Positions 28,760-39,407 of a DNA stretch of 64,000 bases are shown one piece after another. The translations under genes and the position numbers were made by a program. Every line of letters begins with the position of its first letter. The first letter of the stretch is position 1. This DNA comes from Streptomyces leeuwenhoekii (lineage in GTDB: Bacteria; Actinomycetota; Actinomycetes; Streptomycetales; Streptomycetaceae): the NCBI RefSeq assembly GCF_001013905.1, contig NZ_LN831790.1:2680001-2744000 (forward strand), in the 5' to 3' direction. The notes beneath the pieces are model-generated. The model worked only from the letters and a program-made list of their open reading frames with translations. It ran no database searches and was not told the DNA's origin.

Positions 28760-28808
28760 CGATCCGCCCCTCATCTCGTGCTCAGGTCGTCCTACTGACC
28801 AGGTCAGA

Positions 28809-29285
28809 TTAGCTGCCCGCCCTCGCGCGCGGTGCGGCGACCACCCGGGCGAACGCCTCGCGGTGCCGGGGCAGGGGCCCGGTACCGCGTACGACGGCCA
28901 GCAACTCGCGGTAGCGGGCGACCCGGTCGCCGAAGGACGCCTGGAGGCGTCGAGGACGGCCGTCCGGCCGGTGTCGCCCAGCAGGTCGCGCAGCACCTCC
29001 TCGGGGGACTCGGGGTCGATGCCGCGCTCCCGCGCCCGCCCCGCCAGCTCGACGACGCGTCCGGCGAACCACATCGACGTCCCGGCCCGGGCCCCGCCGT
29101 CGGCGGCGTCGAACTCGGCCGCGGCGCGCACGTGCGCCCGGAACTGCGGGTCCTGGATCATCTCGGCAGCTCCACCCAGGCGTCGACCCGCCCGGGTGCG
29201 GGGTCGGCGGGCAGGTCGGCGGCCAGACCGCGCATCCGCTCGCGGATCGCCGGGTCGGCGGTGTCCAGCCCTCAAGCAGCGGGCC
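28809..29285 (-). pseudogene. Decayed C-terminal part of a MerR-type regulator
   Basis: Protein-like pieces lie in three different frames of the minus strand, in the correct order: TADPAIRERMRGLAADLPAD (29210-29270), MIQDPQFRAHVRAAAEFDAA with WFAGRVVELAGRARERGIDP and EVLRDLLGD (28970-29163), and ASFGDRVARYRELLAVVRG with HREAFARVVAAP (28812-28945). Together they resemble the helical effector half common in actinobacterial MerR-family proteins. At least three frameshifts separate the pieces, near 29270, 29170 and 28950. No helix-turn-helix part remains, because the next gene begins at once. It is non-functional, whichever family it came from. Confidence 0.65.
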
Positions 29286-29309
29286 GTGGACGGGGTCACC
29301 GGCCCCGGG

Positions 29310-30521
29310 TCAGCGGAAGATGCCGGTGTGTCCCAGGGAGTAGCGGCCCGGCTGCGGGTAGACGGCGAGGCCGTGCGGGCCGCTGCCGACGTCGATGCGG
29401 GCGAGCTGGGCGCCGGTGCGGGTGTCGATGGCGTACACCTCCGCGTCGTAGCGCCCGGACAGCCACAGCACCTTGCCGTCGGCGGAGACGCCGCCCATGT
29501 CGGGGCTGCCGCCGTCGGGAAGCCGCCACTTCCTGGTGACCTCGCCCCGGGCGAAGTCGAAGACGGAGACGGTTCCCTCGCCCCGGTTGGAGACGTACAT
29601 CTCGCGGGAGTCGCGGCTGACGTACAGGCCGTGGCAGCCCTTGCCGGTGGGCAGCAGGGCTGGTTCGCCGAAGGTGTCGCCGTCCAGCACCCACAGCCCG
29701 TGGGCCATCATGTCGGCGATGTAGAACTTCTCCCCGTCCGGGGAGAGCTTCACGTCCTGCGGCATCGCGCCGTCGAACGGCAGCTTCCGCTGCGCGACGA
29801 CCTCCATCTTCTCCGTGTCGACCTTCAGCAGCTCGCCGCTGAACTCGCAGGAGACGATGAAGTAGCGGCCGTCGAGGGAGAAGTCGGCGTGGTTGACGCC
29901 GTAGCAGCTCACCGGCACCGTCTTGACCCGCTTCATGGTGTGCGGGTCCCGGAAGACCAGCTCGCGGTCGAGGGAGGCCATCACGACGGCGTACTTGCCG
30001 TGGGGCGTGAAGTAGAGGTTGTACGGGTCGTGCACCTCCACCGGCTCGCCCGCCTCGCCGGTCCTCGGGTCGATGGGGGTGAGGGTGTGGCCGCGGTTGT
30101 TGTTGACCCACAGGGTCTTCAGGTCCCAGGAGGGGACGACGTGCTGCGGCTGGCGGCCGACGCGGAGGGTGTCGACGATCTCGTACGTCGCGGGGTCGAT
30201 GACCGTGACGGTGTCGGACTCGGAGTTGGGGACGTAGACCCGGGAGGGGAAGTCCTCGACGACCGGGGAGAGTCTGTTGGGCCGGTCCGCGGCGTAGACG
30301 TCCTCGGGATCGAGGACGGGCGGCATGCCGGGCAGACCCTCGACGGGCTTCTTCCCGGTCGCGGCGGGCGCGGCGGCCTTGGTGCGGCGCGGCTCGGCGG
30401 CCCGCTCGTCGCGGTCGGTGCCGCAGGCGGCGAGGGCGGCGAGGGCCAGGCCCGCGATCAGGGTGCCTCTCACCAGGGTGCGGTGCGCCGGATGGCGGTG
30501 CGTCAACGTCATTCGCCCCAT
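29310..30521 (-). CDS. Lipoprotein with YVTN/YncE-type beta-propeller
   Basis: About 403 residues. The N-terminus is a lipoprotein signal (positive residues, hydrophobic GTLIAGLALAALAAC with the lipobox cysteine at about 33). The rest is a seven-bladed propeller with blade repeats such as RVYVPNSESDTVTVIDPATY, KTLWVNNNRGHTLTPIDPRT, EMYVSNRGEGTVSVFDFARG and LWLSGRYDAEVYAIDTRTG. The family is extracytoplasmic and binds proteins or ligands; catalytic activity is not expected. ATG 30521 would be near-leaderless, while ATG 30512 has GGGGCGA very close upstream; either is possible. Confidence 0.85.
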   Translation of the reverse strand: MGRMTLTHRHPAHRTLVRGTLIAGLALAALAACGTDRDERAAEPRRTKAAAPAATGKKPVEGLPGMPPVLDPEDVYAADRPNRLSPVVEDFPSRVYVPNSESDTVTVIDPATYEIVDTLRVGRQPQHVVPSWDLKTLWVNNNRGHTLTPIDPRTGEAGEPVEVHDPYNLYFTPHGKYAVVMASLDRELVFRDPHTMKRVKTVPVSCYGVNHADFSLDGRYFIVSCEFSGELLKVDTEKMEVVAQRKLPFDGAMPQDVKLSPDGEKFYIADMMAHGLWVLDGDTFGEPALLPTGKGCHGLYVSRDSREMYVSNRGEGTVSVFDFARGEVTRKWRLPDGGSPDMGGVSADGKVLWLSGRYDAEVYAIDTRTGAQLARIDVGSGPHGLAVYPQPGRYSLGHTGIFR

Positions 30522-30611
30522 TTAAGGGGTGTTGCGGGGAAATATCGCCGATTCGTCCGTTCGACGGCCGGTCAGCACGCCGGGGCAGGCGCGACCCGGC
30601 GCCCCGGGGCC

Positions 30612-31127
30612 CTAACGTTCCGCCACCCGCATCTCGAACCAGGTCCGCTTGCCGCGCGGCAGCAGATCGACCCCCCAGCGGTCGGACAGCTCGGCGACGA
30701 GGAAGAGACCCCGCCCGCTGATGTCCGTCTCCCGCACCGGGATCAGACACGGCAGCCCCCGGGAGGGGTCGCGCACCTCGACGCGGATCCAGCCGGGGCG
30801 GCGGCGCATCCGCAGTCCGAAGACGCGGGCACCGGTGTGGTGCACGGCGTTGCCCACCAGCTCCGAGACGAGCAGGACGGCGTCCTCGGTCAGCTTGGCC
30901 GGGAGCGCCCACTGGCGCAGCGCCACCACCTGGGTGAGGCGGCGCGCGACGGCCGCGGACTCGGGACGGGAGGGGAGCTGGACCTCGTCCTCCGTCGGGT
31001 TGCCGAACGACTCCAGTGCCTTCAGCGCCTGTTCGTCCTCGACCGCCGGCGACCAGCGCGCGGTGATCACACGGCCGGCACCCCGCGGCTGTCCCATACC
31101 CTCCAGCCCCGCCATGCCCCCCATCAT
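30612..31127 (-). CDS. Anti-sigma-factor-like ATP-binding protein (HATPase)
   Basis: About 171 residues with a single GHKL ATPase fold: N box VSELVGNAVHHTG, G1 EVRDPSRGLP and G2 ISGRGLFLVAELSDRWG. This is the RsbW/SpoIIAB-like serine kinase family, very numerous in Streptomyces, whose members bind sigma factors or phosphorylate anti-anti-sigma partners. No partner gene is adjacent. The start is uncertain: ATGs at 31127, 31115 and 31097 are all possible, and the last has GGAGGG but very short spacing. Confidence 0.8.
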   Translation of the reverse strand: MMGGMAGLEGMGQPRGAGRVITARWSPAVEDEQALKALESFGNPTEDEVQLPSRPESAAVARRLTQVVALRQWALPAKLTEDAVLLVSELVGNAVHHTGARVFGLRMRRRPGWIRVEVRDPSRGLPCLIPVRETDISGRGLFLVAELSDRWGVDLLPRGKRTWFEMRVAER

Positions 31128-31448
31128 GGCCGCCCGGGCCGCCCCGCGGAGCCGTTCCCGGGGATTGCACCCCCGCGCCGGCCACGCCCCGCCCGCCCCG
31201 GACGGAGGCCGGCAGGCATATACCGCCGACCCTTTCGTCCCGTCGGCGCCCCGGTGACCTGCCCCGACCGGCCGCACGTCCGTGGTCCGCCCGCCCCGGA
31301 CCGGCAAGACCCGGCCGGGGACGAGCGGCGGGACCTGCGACGCGACGGCCCGCCGGCTCCCGCACGGCCGGACGCGAACCGCCCCAACGGGGGATCCGCG
31401 CCGGTCGTCACCCCGGTGACGGAGGAGCCGCCGCCCGCCCGGCCGAGG
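31128..31448. other. Gene-free intergenic region
   Basis: About 320 bases between two minus-strand genes. It must contain the terminator of the enoyl-CoA hydratase's upstream neighbour or the promoter of the ATPase gene. I see no ORF with protein-like composition and no strong dyad. Confidence 0.5.
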
Positions 31449-32216
31449 TCACAGGAACTTCGCCTTGCCGGGTCCCTCCTCCACGAAGCTTCGCATCCCG
31501 CGCTCCCGGTCCTCCGTCGCGAACAGCCCGGCGAACCAGTTGCGTTCGACGGCGAGACCGGTGTCGATGTCCGTCTCCAGCCCGGTGTCGACCGCCTCCT
31601 TCGCCGCGCGCAGCGCCAGCGCCGGGCCCCGTGCCAGCCGCGCGGCCCACGCCCGCGCCTCGGCGTACACCTCGGCGGCCGGCACCACCCGGTCCACCAG
31701 CCCCAGCGCGAGCGCCTCGTCGGCCTTGACCTGGCGGCCGGTGAAGATGAGGTCCTTGGCCCTGGAGGGGCCGATCAGGCGGGCCAGCCGCTGCGTGCCG
31801 CCCGCGCCCGGGATCAGGCCGAGCAGGATCTCGGGCTGGCCGAGCTTGGCGTTCTCCCCGGCGATGCGGTAGTCGGCGCACAGGGCCAGTTCGCAGCCGC
31901 CGCCCAGGGCGTAGCCCGTGACCGCCGCCACCACCGGCTTGGGGATGCGGGCCACCGCCGTGAAGGAGTCCTGCAGGGCACGGGCGCGCAGGACCATGGC
32001 GGTGTGGTCCATCACCTGCATCTCCTTGATGTCCGCGCCGGCCGCGAACACCTTCTCGCCGCCGTAGATCACCACGGCGCGCACGTCGTCGCGGCGCGCG
32101 GCCTCCTCGGCGAGCTCCTTCAGCCGGTCCTGGGTGGCGATGTCCAGCGCGTTCATCGGCGGGCGGTCCAGGCGCAGCGTGCCGACGCCGTCTTCGACTT
32201 CGAGATGTACGGTCAT
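31449..32216 (-). CDS. Enoyl-CoA hydratase/isomerase family protein
   Basis: 255-residue crotonase. Oxyanion-hole segments are AAGADIKEM and ALGGGCELALCADYRIA; the catalytic glutamate region is GQPEILLGLIPGAGGTQRL. The family hydrates 2-enoyl-CoA in fatty-acid or amino-acid breakdown. The ATG at 32216 begins MTVHLEVEDG, the usual start; an ATG at 32237 would add seven residues. It is a stand-alone gene, and the substrate chain length cannot be read from sequence. Confidence 0.93.
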   Translation of the reverse strand: MTVHLEVEDGVGTLRLDRPPMNALDIATQDRLKELAEEAARRDDVRAVVIYGGEKVFAAGADIKEMQVMDHTAMVLRARALQDSFTAVARIPKPVVAAVTGYALGGGCELALCADYRIAGENAKLGQPEILLGLIPGAGGTQRLARLIGPSRAKDLIFTGRQVKADEALALGLVDRVVPAAEVYAEARAWAARLARGPALALRAAKEAVDTGLETDIDTGLAVERNWFAGLFATEDRERGMRSFVEEGPGKAKFL

Positions 32217-32301
32217 GCCCAGCAGGTTAACGGCCATTAACGACGGCGGCCCCGGTGCGATGTCTCACACCGGGGCCGGCCGCGGCGGCAGCGCGGGGCC
32301 G

Positions 32302-33546
32302 CTACGCCTTCCACTTCTCCCAGGACATGTTCCAGCCGTTGTAGCCGTTGTCCGGGGCCACGGTGGCGTCGTTCGAGTTCTTCACGACCACCACGTCACC
32401 GATGAGCGAGTGGTCGAAGAACCAGGCGCCCGGCGCCGACTCGTCCCAGCCGCCGCGCACGTCGCGCAGGCCGACGCAGCCGTGGCTGGCGTTGCGGTTG
32501 CCGAAGGCGTCCCCGCCCCAGTAGTTGCCGTGGATGAAGGTGCCGGAGGTGGTCAGGCGCATGGCGTGCGGGACGTCCTTGATGTCGTACTCGCCGCCGT
32601 AGCCGACCGTCTCGCCGTTCATCCGGGTCACCGGGAGCTTCTCGCTGATGACCATCTGGCCGTTCCACGTCTCGTAGCCGGGCGCGCCCGTGGTGACCGG
32701 GATCGTCCTGACGACCTTGCCGTCCCGCATGACCTTCATCGTCAGCTTCTCGGCGTCGACGACGGAGACCTGGTTGCGGCCGATGGTGAAGGAGACGGTC
32801 TTGTCCTGCTCGCCGTAGACGCCGTCGCGGCCCTCGACGCCGTCGAGATCGAGGTCGACGGTGACCTTGGTGCCGGCCTTCCAGTACTTCTCGGGCCGGA
32901 AGTCGATCCGGTCGTTGCCGAACCAGTGGCCCTCGACCTCGACGGGCGGCTCGGTGGTGACGCGGATGGCCTTCTCGACGTCCTCGGGGTGGGTGATGCC
33001 CCGGGTGAAGCGGATGGAGAACGGCATGCCGACACCGACGGTGGAGCCGTCCTCGGGGGTGAAGTGGCCGATGAAGGTGTTCTTCGGCGTGAGCGTGGTG
33101 AAGCGGGAGTCCTCGGCCGCCGGACGCCCCTCGGCGTCCTTCGCGACCGCGTGCACCGTGTAGGTGGTGGAGGCGGCCAGGTGGGTGGACGGCGTCCAGG
33201 TGGCGCCGTCCCCGGATATCTTGCCGTCGACCCTGCCGCCCTCGGCGTCCTTGACCACGACCTCGGTCAGCTTCCCCTTCGCGGCGCCGATCTTCAGGGC
33301 GCCGCTGGTGTCGACGCCCTTGGCGCCGTCCTCGGGGGCGATGGTGACGACGGCTTCGGACTGCTTGCCGCGCGCTCCGGCCTCCCCGCCCTCGCCTTCG
33401 GCCGCCCCGGCGGGGCCCTTGGATCCCGACCCGCCGCCGCACGCGGTGACGGCCAGCAGCACCGCGCCGCACATCAGCGCCGCCAGCCTCCTGCCGCCCC
33501 GTCGCCGTGCGTCAACCGACGCCCCCGATATCGGTCGCCCGTTCAA
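32302..33546 (-). CDS. Lipoprotein L,D-transpeptidase (YkuD)
   Basis: 414 residues. Lipoprotein signal ending LLAVTAC, a linker, two immunoglobulin-like domains (about 55-250) and a C-terminal YkuD catalytic domain with HGNYW and SHGCVGLRD, where Cys is the nucleophile and His/Arg assist. It makes 3-3 cross-links in peptidoglycan or anchors proteins. The best start is a TTG at 33546 with AGGGGAG 6 bases upstream, giving LNGRPISG, which matches the usual N-terminus of this family; no ATG/GTG in frame is as well placed. A paralogue is encoded just upstream. Confidence 0.92.
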   Translation of the reverse strand: MNGRPISGASVDARRRGGRRLAALMCGAVLLAVTACGGGSGSKGPAGAAEGEGGEAGARGKQSEAVVTIAPEDGAKGVDTSGALKIGAAKGKLTEVVVKDAEGGRVDGKISGDGATWTPSTHLAASTTYTVHAVAKDAEGRPAAEDSRFTTLTPKNTFIGHFTPEDGSTVGVGMPFSIRFTRGITHPEDVEKAIRVTTEPPVEVEGHWFGNDRIDFRPEKYWKAGTKVTVDLDLDGVEGRDGVYGEQDKTVSFTIGRNQVSVVDAEKLTMKVMRDGKVVRTIPVTTGAPGYETWNGQMVISEKLPVTRMNGETVGYGGEYDIKDVPHAMRLTTSGTFIHGNYWGGDAFGNRNASHGCVGLRDVRGGWDESAPGAWFFDHSLIGDVVVVKNSNDATVAPDNGYNGWNMSWEKWKA

Positions 33547-33737
33547 TTGTTCTCCCCTCGCAGGGCCCTGACCAGGCCCGCACCCCAACGCGTGCTACGC
33601 GCTCCGGCGCATATTAACTGCCCGGTGAGGGACACCGGCGCCCCGCGTCTGTCACCGTTCCGTACCGAGTCCGTACGGGACTTCGCCACGGGGGCGGCCG
33701 GGAGGGGATGGCGTGCGGCCGTCCGGCGGCCGGGCGG

Positions 33738-34967
33738 TCACCCCACGGCGCTGCCCGCCTTCCACGCCGGCCAGCTCATGTTCCAGCCGCCGAGCCCGTT
33801 GTCGGGCGCGACCTTCCGGTCGTCGCTGCCCACGACCTCGACGACGTCCCCGATCAGGCTGCGGTCGAAGAACCAGCGCGCCGGGGTGTCCGACCCGCCG
33901 CCCTTGTCGTCGCGCAGCCCCACGCAGCCGTGGCTGACGTTGGACCGGCCGAAGACCTCCGGCGGCGCCCAGTAGTTGCCGTGCAGGAAGGTGCCGGATG
34001 CGGTCAGGCGCATGGCGTGCGGGACGTCCGGGATGTCGTACTCGCCGCCGAAGCCGACCGTACGGCTGTTCATCCGGGTGACCTCCAGCATCTCGGTCAC
34101 CACCATCTTGCCGTTGTACGTGGTGGTCTCGGGGGCGCCCGCGGTGATCGGCAGGGTGGCGAGCAGCTCGCCGTCCCTGCGCACCTCCATGGTGTGGGCG
34201 GCGGCGTCGACGACGGAGACCTGACTGCGGCCGACGGTGAAGGAGAACGTCCGGTCCTGGAGCCCGTAGACCCCGGGCGCCCCCTCGACGTCGCGGAAAC
34301 GCAGCGAGACGGTGACCTCGGTGCCGGGCTCCCAGTAGTACCGGGGCCGGAAGTCGAGCCGGTCGTGGCCGAACCAGTGGGGGCGGATCTCCACGGGCGG
34401 CTCGGCGGTCACCCGGACGGCGCGCTCCACGGCCGCGCGGCGGGTGATCTCCCGGTTGAACTCCAGCGACACGATCATGCCGGTGCCGACGGTGGCGCGG
34501 TGCTCGGGGGCGACGTACCCGATGAAGCGCTTGCCGGGGACGTAGGTGGTGAAGTCGGTGTGCCGCGCGACGCGGCGCCCGTGGGCGTCCAGGGCGACGG
34601 CGTCGACCGTGTAGCGGGCGGCCAGCGCGAGCCGGCCGTCGTCGGGCTCCCAGCGCTGCCCGTCCGCGGAGATGCGGCCGGGCACCGGGGTCTGGCGGGC
34701 GTCCTGCGACTCGACGACCCGGACCGATTCCAGCCGGCCGCCGGGCACCCGCACCGACAGCTCCTCACCCGGCCGGACGCCCTTGCTGCCGTCGGCCGGC
34801 GAGACGCGGATGGTGTCCGGCGAGGACGGCTTGCCCAGCACGCTCCCGGCGCCGGACCCGTCCGGGGCGCAGCCGGCGGCACCGGCCATCAGTCCTGCCC
34901 ATGTCAGTAGGGTGGCCAGTACGGCCCTCGCGCGCCACGCGCGCCTGTGTACGTGCCTCACATCCAC
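33738..34967 (-). CDS. Second lipoprotein L,D-transpeptidase (YkuD)
   Basis: About 409 residues, collinear with the gene at 32302-33546. Lipobox in GLMAGAAGC, Ig-like domains (VSPADGSKGVRPGEELSVRV; TAEPPVEIRPHWFGHDRLDF), YkuD domain with HGNYW and SHGCVGLRD. The two proteins keep the same domain order and many identical stretches, so they arose by tandem duplication. This copy lacks the Gly/Glu-rich linker of its neighbour. GTG 34967 and GTG 34961 are both possible starts; no ideal ribosome site is seen. Confidence 0.9.
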   Translation of the reverse strand: MDVRHVHRRAWRARAVLATLLTWAGLMAGAAGCAPDGSGAGSVLGKPSSPDTIRVSPADGSKGVRPGEELSVRVPGGRLESVRVVESQDARQTPVPGRISADGQRWEPDDGRLALAARYTVDAVALDAHGRRVARHTDFTTYVPGKRFIGYVAPEHRATVGTGMIVSLEFNREITRRAAVERAVRVTAEPPVEIRPHWFGHDRLDFRPRYYWEPGTEVTVSLRFRDVEGAPGVYGLQDRTFSFTVGRSQVSVVDAAAHTMEVRRDGELLATLPITAGAPETTTYNGKMVVTEMLEVTRMNSRTVGFGGEYDIPDVPHAMRLTASGTFLHGNYWAPPEVFGRSNVSHGCVGLRDDKGGGSDTPARWFFDRSLIGDVVEVVGSDDRKVAPDNGLGGWNMSWPAWKAGSAVG

Positions 34968-35114
34968 CCGTAACGACAGGGCCGCCCCGGGGAAACGTGA
35001 GTGCGAGCCAGGCTCTGGGCAGAACATGGGGGAGGACGACGCGACGGGGAGCCGTGGCCGGGACACCGTGCGCCCTTTTTCCACGTCGTTCCACGAGCCG
35101 TGGGAGGCTGACAG

Positions 35115-37370
<2,256 letters not shown>

Positions 37371-37454
37371 ACCCGCCGGCCCGCGTTGCGGCTTCGTGAA
37401 CGCCCCGGCCGTTTTCTTGACCCTCCCCCGGCCGCCCTGGCACCGTCCCGGGTC

Positions 37455-37550
37455 ATGAGGTCCGCCGCAGATCACCGGTGCGTGTGCGTCGCGCTCGTCG
37501 AGCGACGCCACGTCGACCTGTGCCGGCAGTCCAGCGCCGTCTGTCGCTGA
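37455..37550 (+). CDS. Cysteine-rich leader peptide upstream of the sulfatase gene
   Basis: 31-residue open frame with cysteines at 9, 11, 23 and 30 and the segment RRHVDLCRQSSAVCR at its end. Short peptides with an R-H-V-D-L-(x)-R-x-x-S-A-x-C pattern occur ahead of sulfur-metabolism genes in Streptomyces and are usually annotated as putative leader peptides. Cysteine-coding leaders act as attenuators in mycobacteria. A promoter-like pair TTGACC (37417-37422) and CACCGT (37441-37446), 18 bases apart, would start the transcript at or next to the ATG, so it is probably leaderless. The sulfatase starts 95 bases downstream. Confidence 0.75.
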   Translation: MRSAADHRCVCVALVERRHVDLCRQSSAVCR

Positions 37551-37603
37551 CGCGCTGCCCCTCCCCCCTTTTCTCCTTGTCTCCCCTCTCCCCCCCTTCC
37601 TTA

Positions 37604-37628
37604 GGTGTGTCCCGGTCCGGGACACACC
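37604..37628. promoter_or_regulatory. 25-base perfect inverted repeat before the sulfatase
   Basis: GGTGTGTCCCGG (37604-37615) is followed by one base and its exact complement CCGGGACACACC (37617-37628). As RNA it can form an 11-base-pair hairpin and so may be the attenuator controlled by the leader peptide. As DNA it is symmetric enough to be an operator. The ATG of the sulfatase lies 17 bases on. Confidence 0.6.
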
Positions 37629-37645
37629 CGTTCCGAGGATCACGC

Positions 37646-39055
37646 ATGCCCGAGATATCCCGTCGCGCCTTCGGCGGCCTGGTCGGTGGCGGCGCCGTCA
37701 CCGCGGTCGCCGGCACCGCCACCGCCGCCACCGCCGCGCCCGCCGCCACCACCGAACGCCCCTTCCGGGCCCGCACGAAGGGGGCCCGCCCCGCCCGGCG
37801 CCCCAACATCCTGTTCATCCTGGGCGACGACCTGGGCTGGGCCGACCTGTCGTCGTACGGATCACCGCACATCCGCACCCCCCACCTGGACCGGCTCGCC
37901 GCCCAGGGCGTCCGCTTCACCGACGCCTACGCCGGGTCGGCGACCTGCTCGCCGACCCGGTTCAGCCTGTACACGGGCCGCTTCCCGGGCCGTACCAGGG
38001 GCGGACTGGCCGAGCCCCTCGGCAACCGCACCCAGGGCCTGGACCCGAACCACCCCACCCTCGCCTCGCTGCTGCGGGCGGCCGGCTACGCCACCGCCCT
38101 CATCGGCAAGTGGCACTGCGGATGGCTGCCCGACTACAGCCCGACCAGATCCGGCTGGGAGGAGTTCTTCGGCAACTTCGGCGGCGCCCTGGAGTACTTC
38201 TCCAAACTGGGCCAGCTCGGCGACTACGACCTGTACGAGGGCGACGCCACCTACGAGGACCTGCGGTACTACACCACGGTCCTGACCGAGCGGGCCGTCG
38301 AGTACGTCTCCCGCGACCACGACCGGCCCTGGCTGCTCAACCTCAACTTCACCACCCCGCACTGGCCGTGGCTGACCGAGGACGACGAGGAGACGGGCGC
38401 GGAGATCGCCGCGCGGATCCGGACGGGCGACGTGCTCGGCGCCCTGCTCCACCGCGACGGCGGCTCGGTGGAGAAGTACAGGGAGATGGTGGAGAACCTG
38501 GACGCCGCCGTCGGCGAGGTCCTCACCGCGCTGCGCCGCTCCGGCCAGGAGGAGAACACCGTGGTCGTCTTCGCCAGCGACAACGGCGGGGAGCGGTTCT
38601 CCTACCAGTGGCCGCTCAGCGGGGGCAAGTCCGAGCTGCTGGAGGGCGGGATCCGGGTGCCGACCATCCTGCGCTGGCCCGCCCGCATCGACGGCCGCCA
38701 GGTCAGCCACGAGCCCGTCTACTCGCCGGACTGGACGGCGACCCTCTTGGAGGTCGGCGGCGCCCGGCCGGACCCCGCCCACCCCCTCGACGGGCACAGC
38801 CTGGCGGGATATCTGCTGCGGGGCGAGGACCTGCCCGAGCGCGATCTGTTCTGGCGGGTGCGCGGCAACCGGGCGCTGCGGCGCGGCGACTGGAAGTACC
38901 ACCAGGACGCCGACGGCACCGACCACCTCTACCACCTCGCCACCGACCCGCGGGAGCAGGCCGATCTGGCCGCCCGGCACCCCGGGTTGCTGGCCGAGCT
39001 CAAGGCCGCCTGGGAGAGGACCGCGAGCGGACTGCTTCCGTACCCGGCGTCCTGA
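37646..39055 (+). CDS. Tat-exported sulfatase
   Basis: 469 residues. Twin-arginine signal SRRAFGGLVGG with an Ala-rich h-region; mature part starts near RPNILFILGDDLGWADLS, the sulfatase metal motif. The catalytic motif C101-S-P-T-R followed by FSLYTGR is intact; this Cys is converted to formylglycine. IGKWHCG and FASDNGGERF supply further active-site and metal residues. It hydrolyses sulfate esters outside the cell; the substrate is unknown. ATG at 37646 has CGAGGATC upstream. Export of a sulfate-releasing enzyme under a cysteine-sensing leader fits a sulfur-scavenging role. Confidence 0.93.
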   Translation: MPEISRRAFGGLVGGGAVTAVAGTATAATAAPAATTERPFRARTKGARPARRPNILFILGDDLGWADLSSYGSPHIRTPHLDRLAAQGVRFTDAYAGSATCSPTRFSLYTGRFPGRTRGGLAEPLGNRTQGLDPNHPTLASLLRAAGYATALIGKWHCGWLPDYSPTRSGWEEFFGNFGGALEYFSKLGQLGDYDLYEGDATYEDLRYYTTVLTERAVEYVSRDHDRPWLLNLNFTTPHWPWLTEDDEETGAEIAARIRTGDVLGALLHRDGGSVEKYREMVENLDAAVGEVLTALRRSGQEENTVVVFASDNGGERFSYQWPLSGGKSELLEGGIRVPTILRWPARIDGRQVSHEPVYSPDWTATLLEVGGARPDPAHPLDGHSLAGYLLRGEDLPERDLFWRVRGNRALRRGDWKYHQDADGTDHLYHLATDPREQADLAARHPGLLAELKAAWERTASGLLPYPAS

Positions 39056-39407
39056 CCGGTCGTCCGTGCACGGGGCAGGGGGAGGCGGCGGGCGACGGAG
39101 GGACGGGGACTGGGGCTGGGGCTGGGACCGGGACGAGGCAACGAGTCCGTATAACGAACGTGAACTCCCGGACAACGAACGATTTCCAGCCAACTTGCTG
39201 ACGCGACCCTGACAAGCACACCGGTCTCCTGCCACTCTTCCCACGGCCGCTTCACAGCAACCCCACAGCGTCGTCCCCACCGCTGTGCCGCGGCCGGCTC
39301 TCCTCGAGCACGTGTTCTCCGCGTACCGCCTTGTTCCGCCCGGCCGGCCCATCAGCCGCCCGGTCTCCCCCCTGGCCGCGCGACCCGCGGCCGCGCAGAA
39401 GGAGTCA
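39056..39407. other. Intergenic region before the metalloprotease
   Basis: About 350 bases. It begins with a purine-rich stretch of repeated GGGGCTGGGGCTGG type (39105-39135) and continues through a less G/C-rich part (ATAACGAACGTGAACTCCCGGACAACGAACG), with AACGAACG appearing twice. The promoter of the protease gene should lie here. No gene is seen. Confidence 0.5.
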
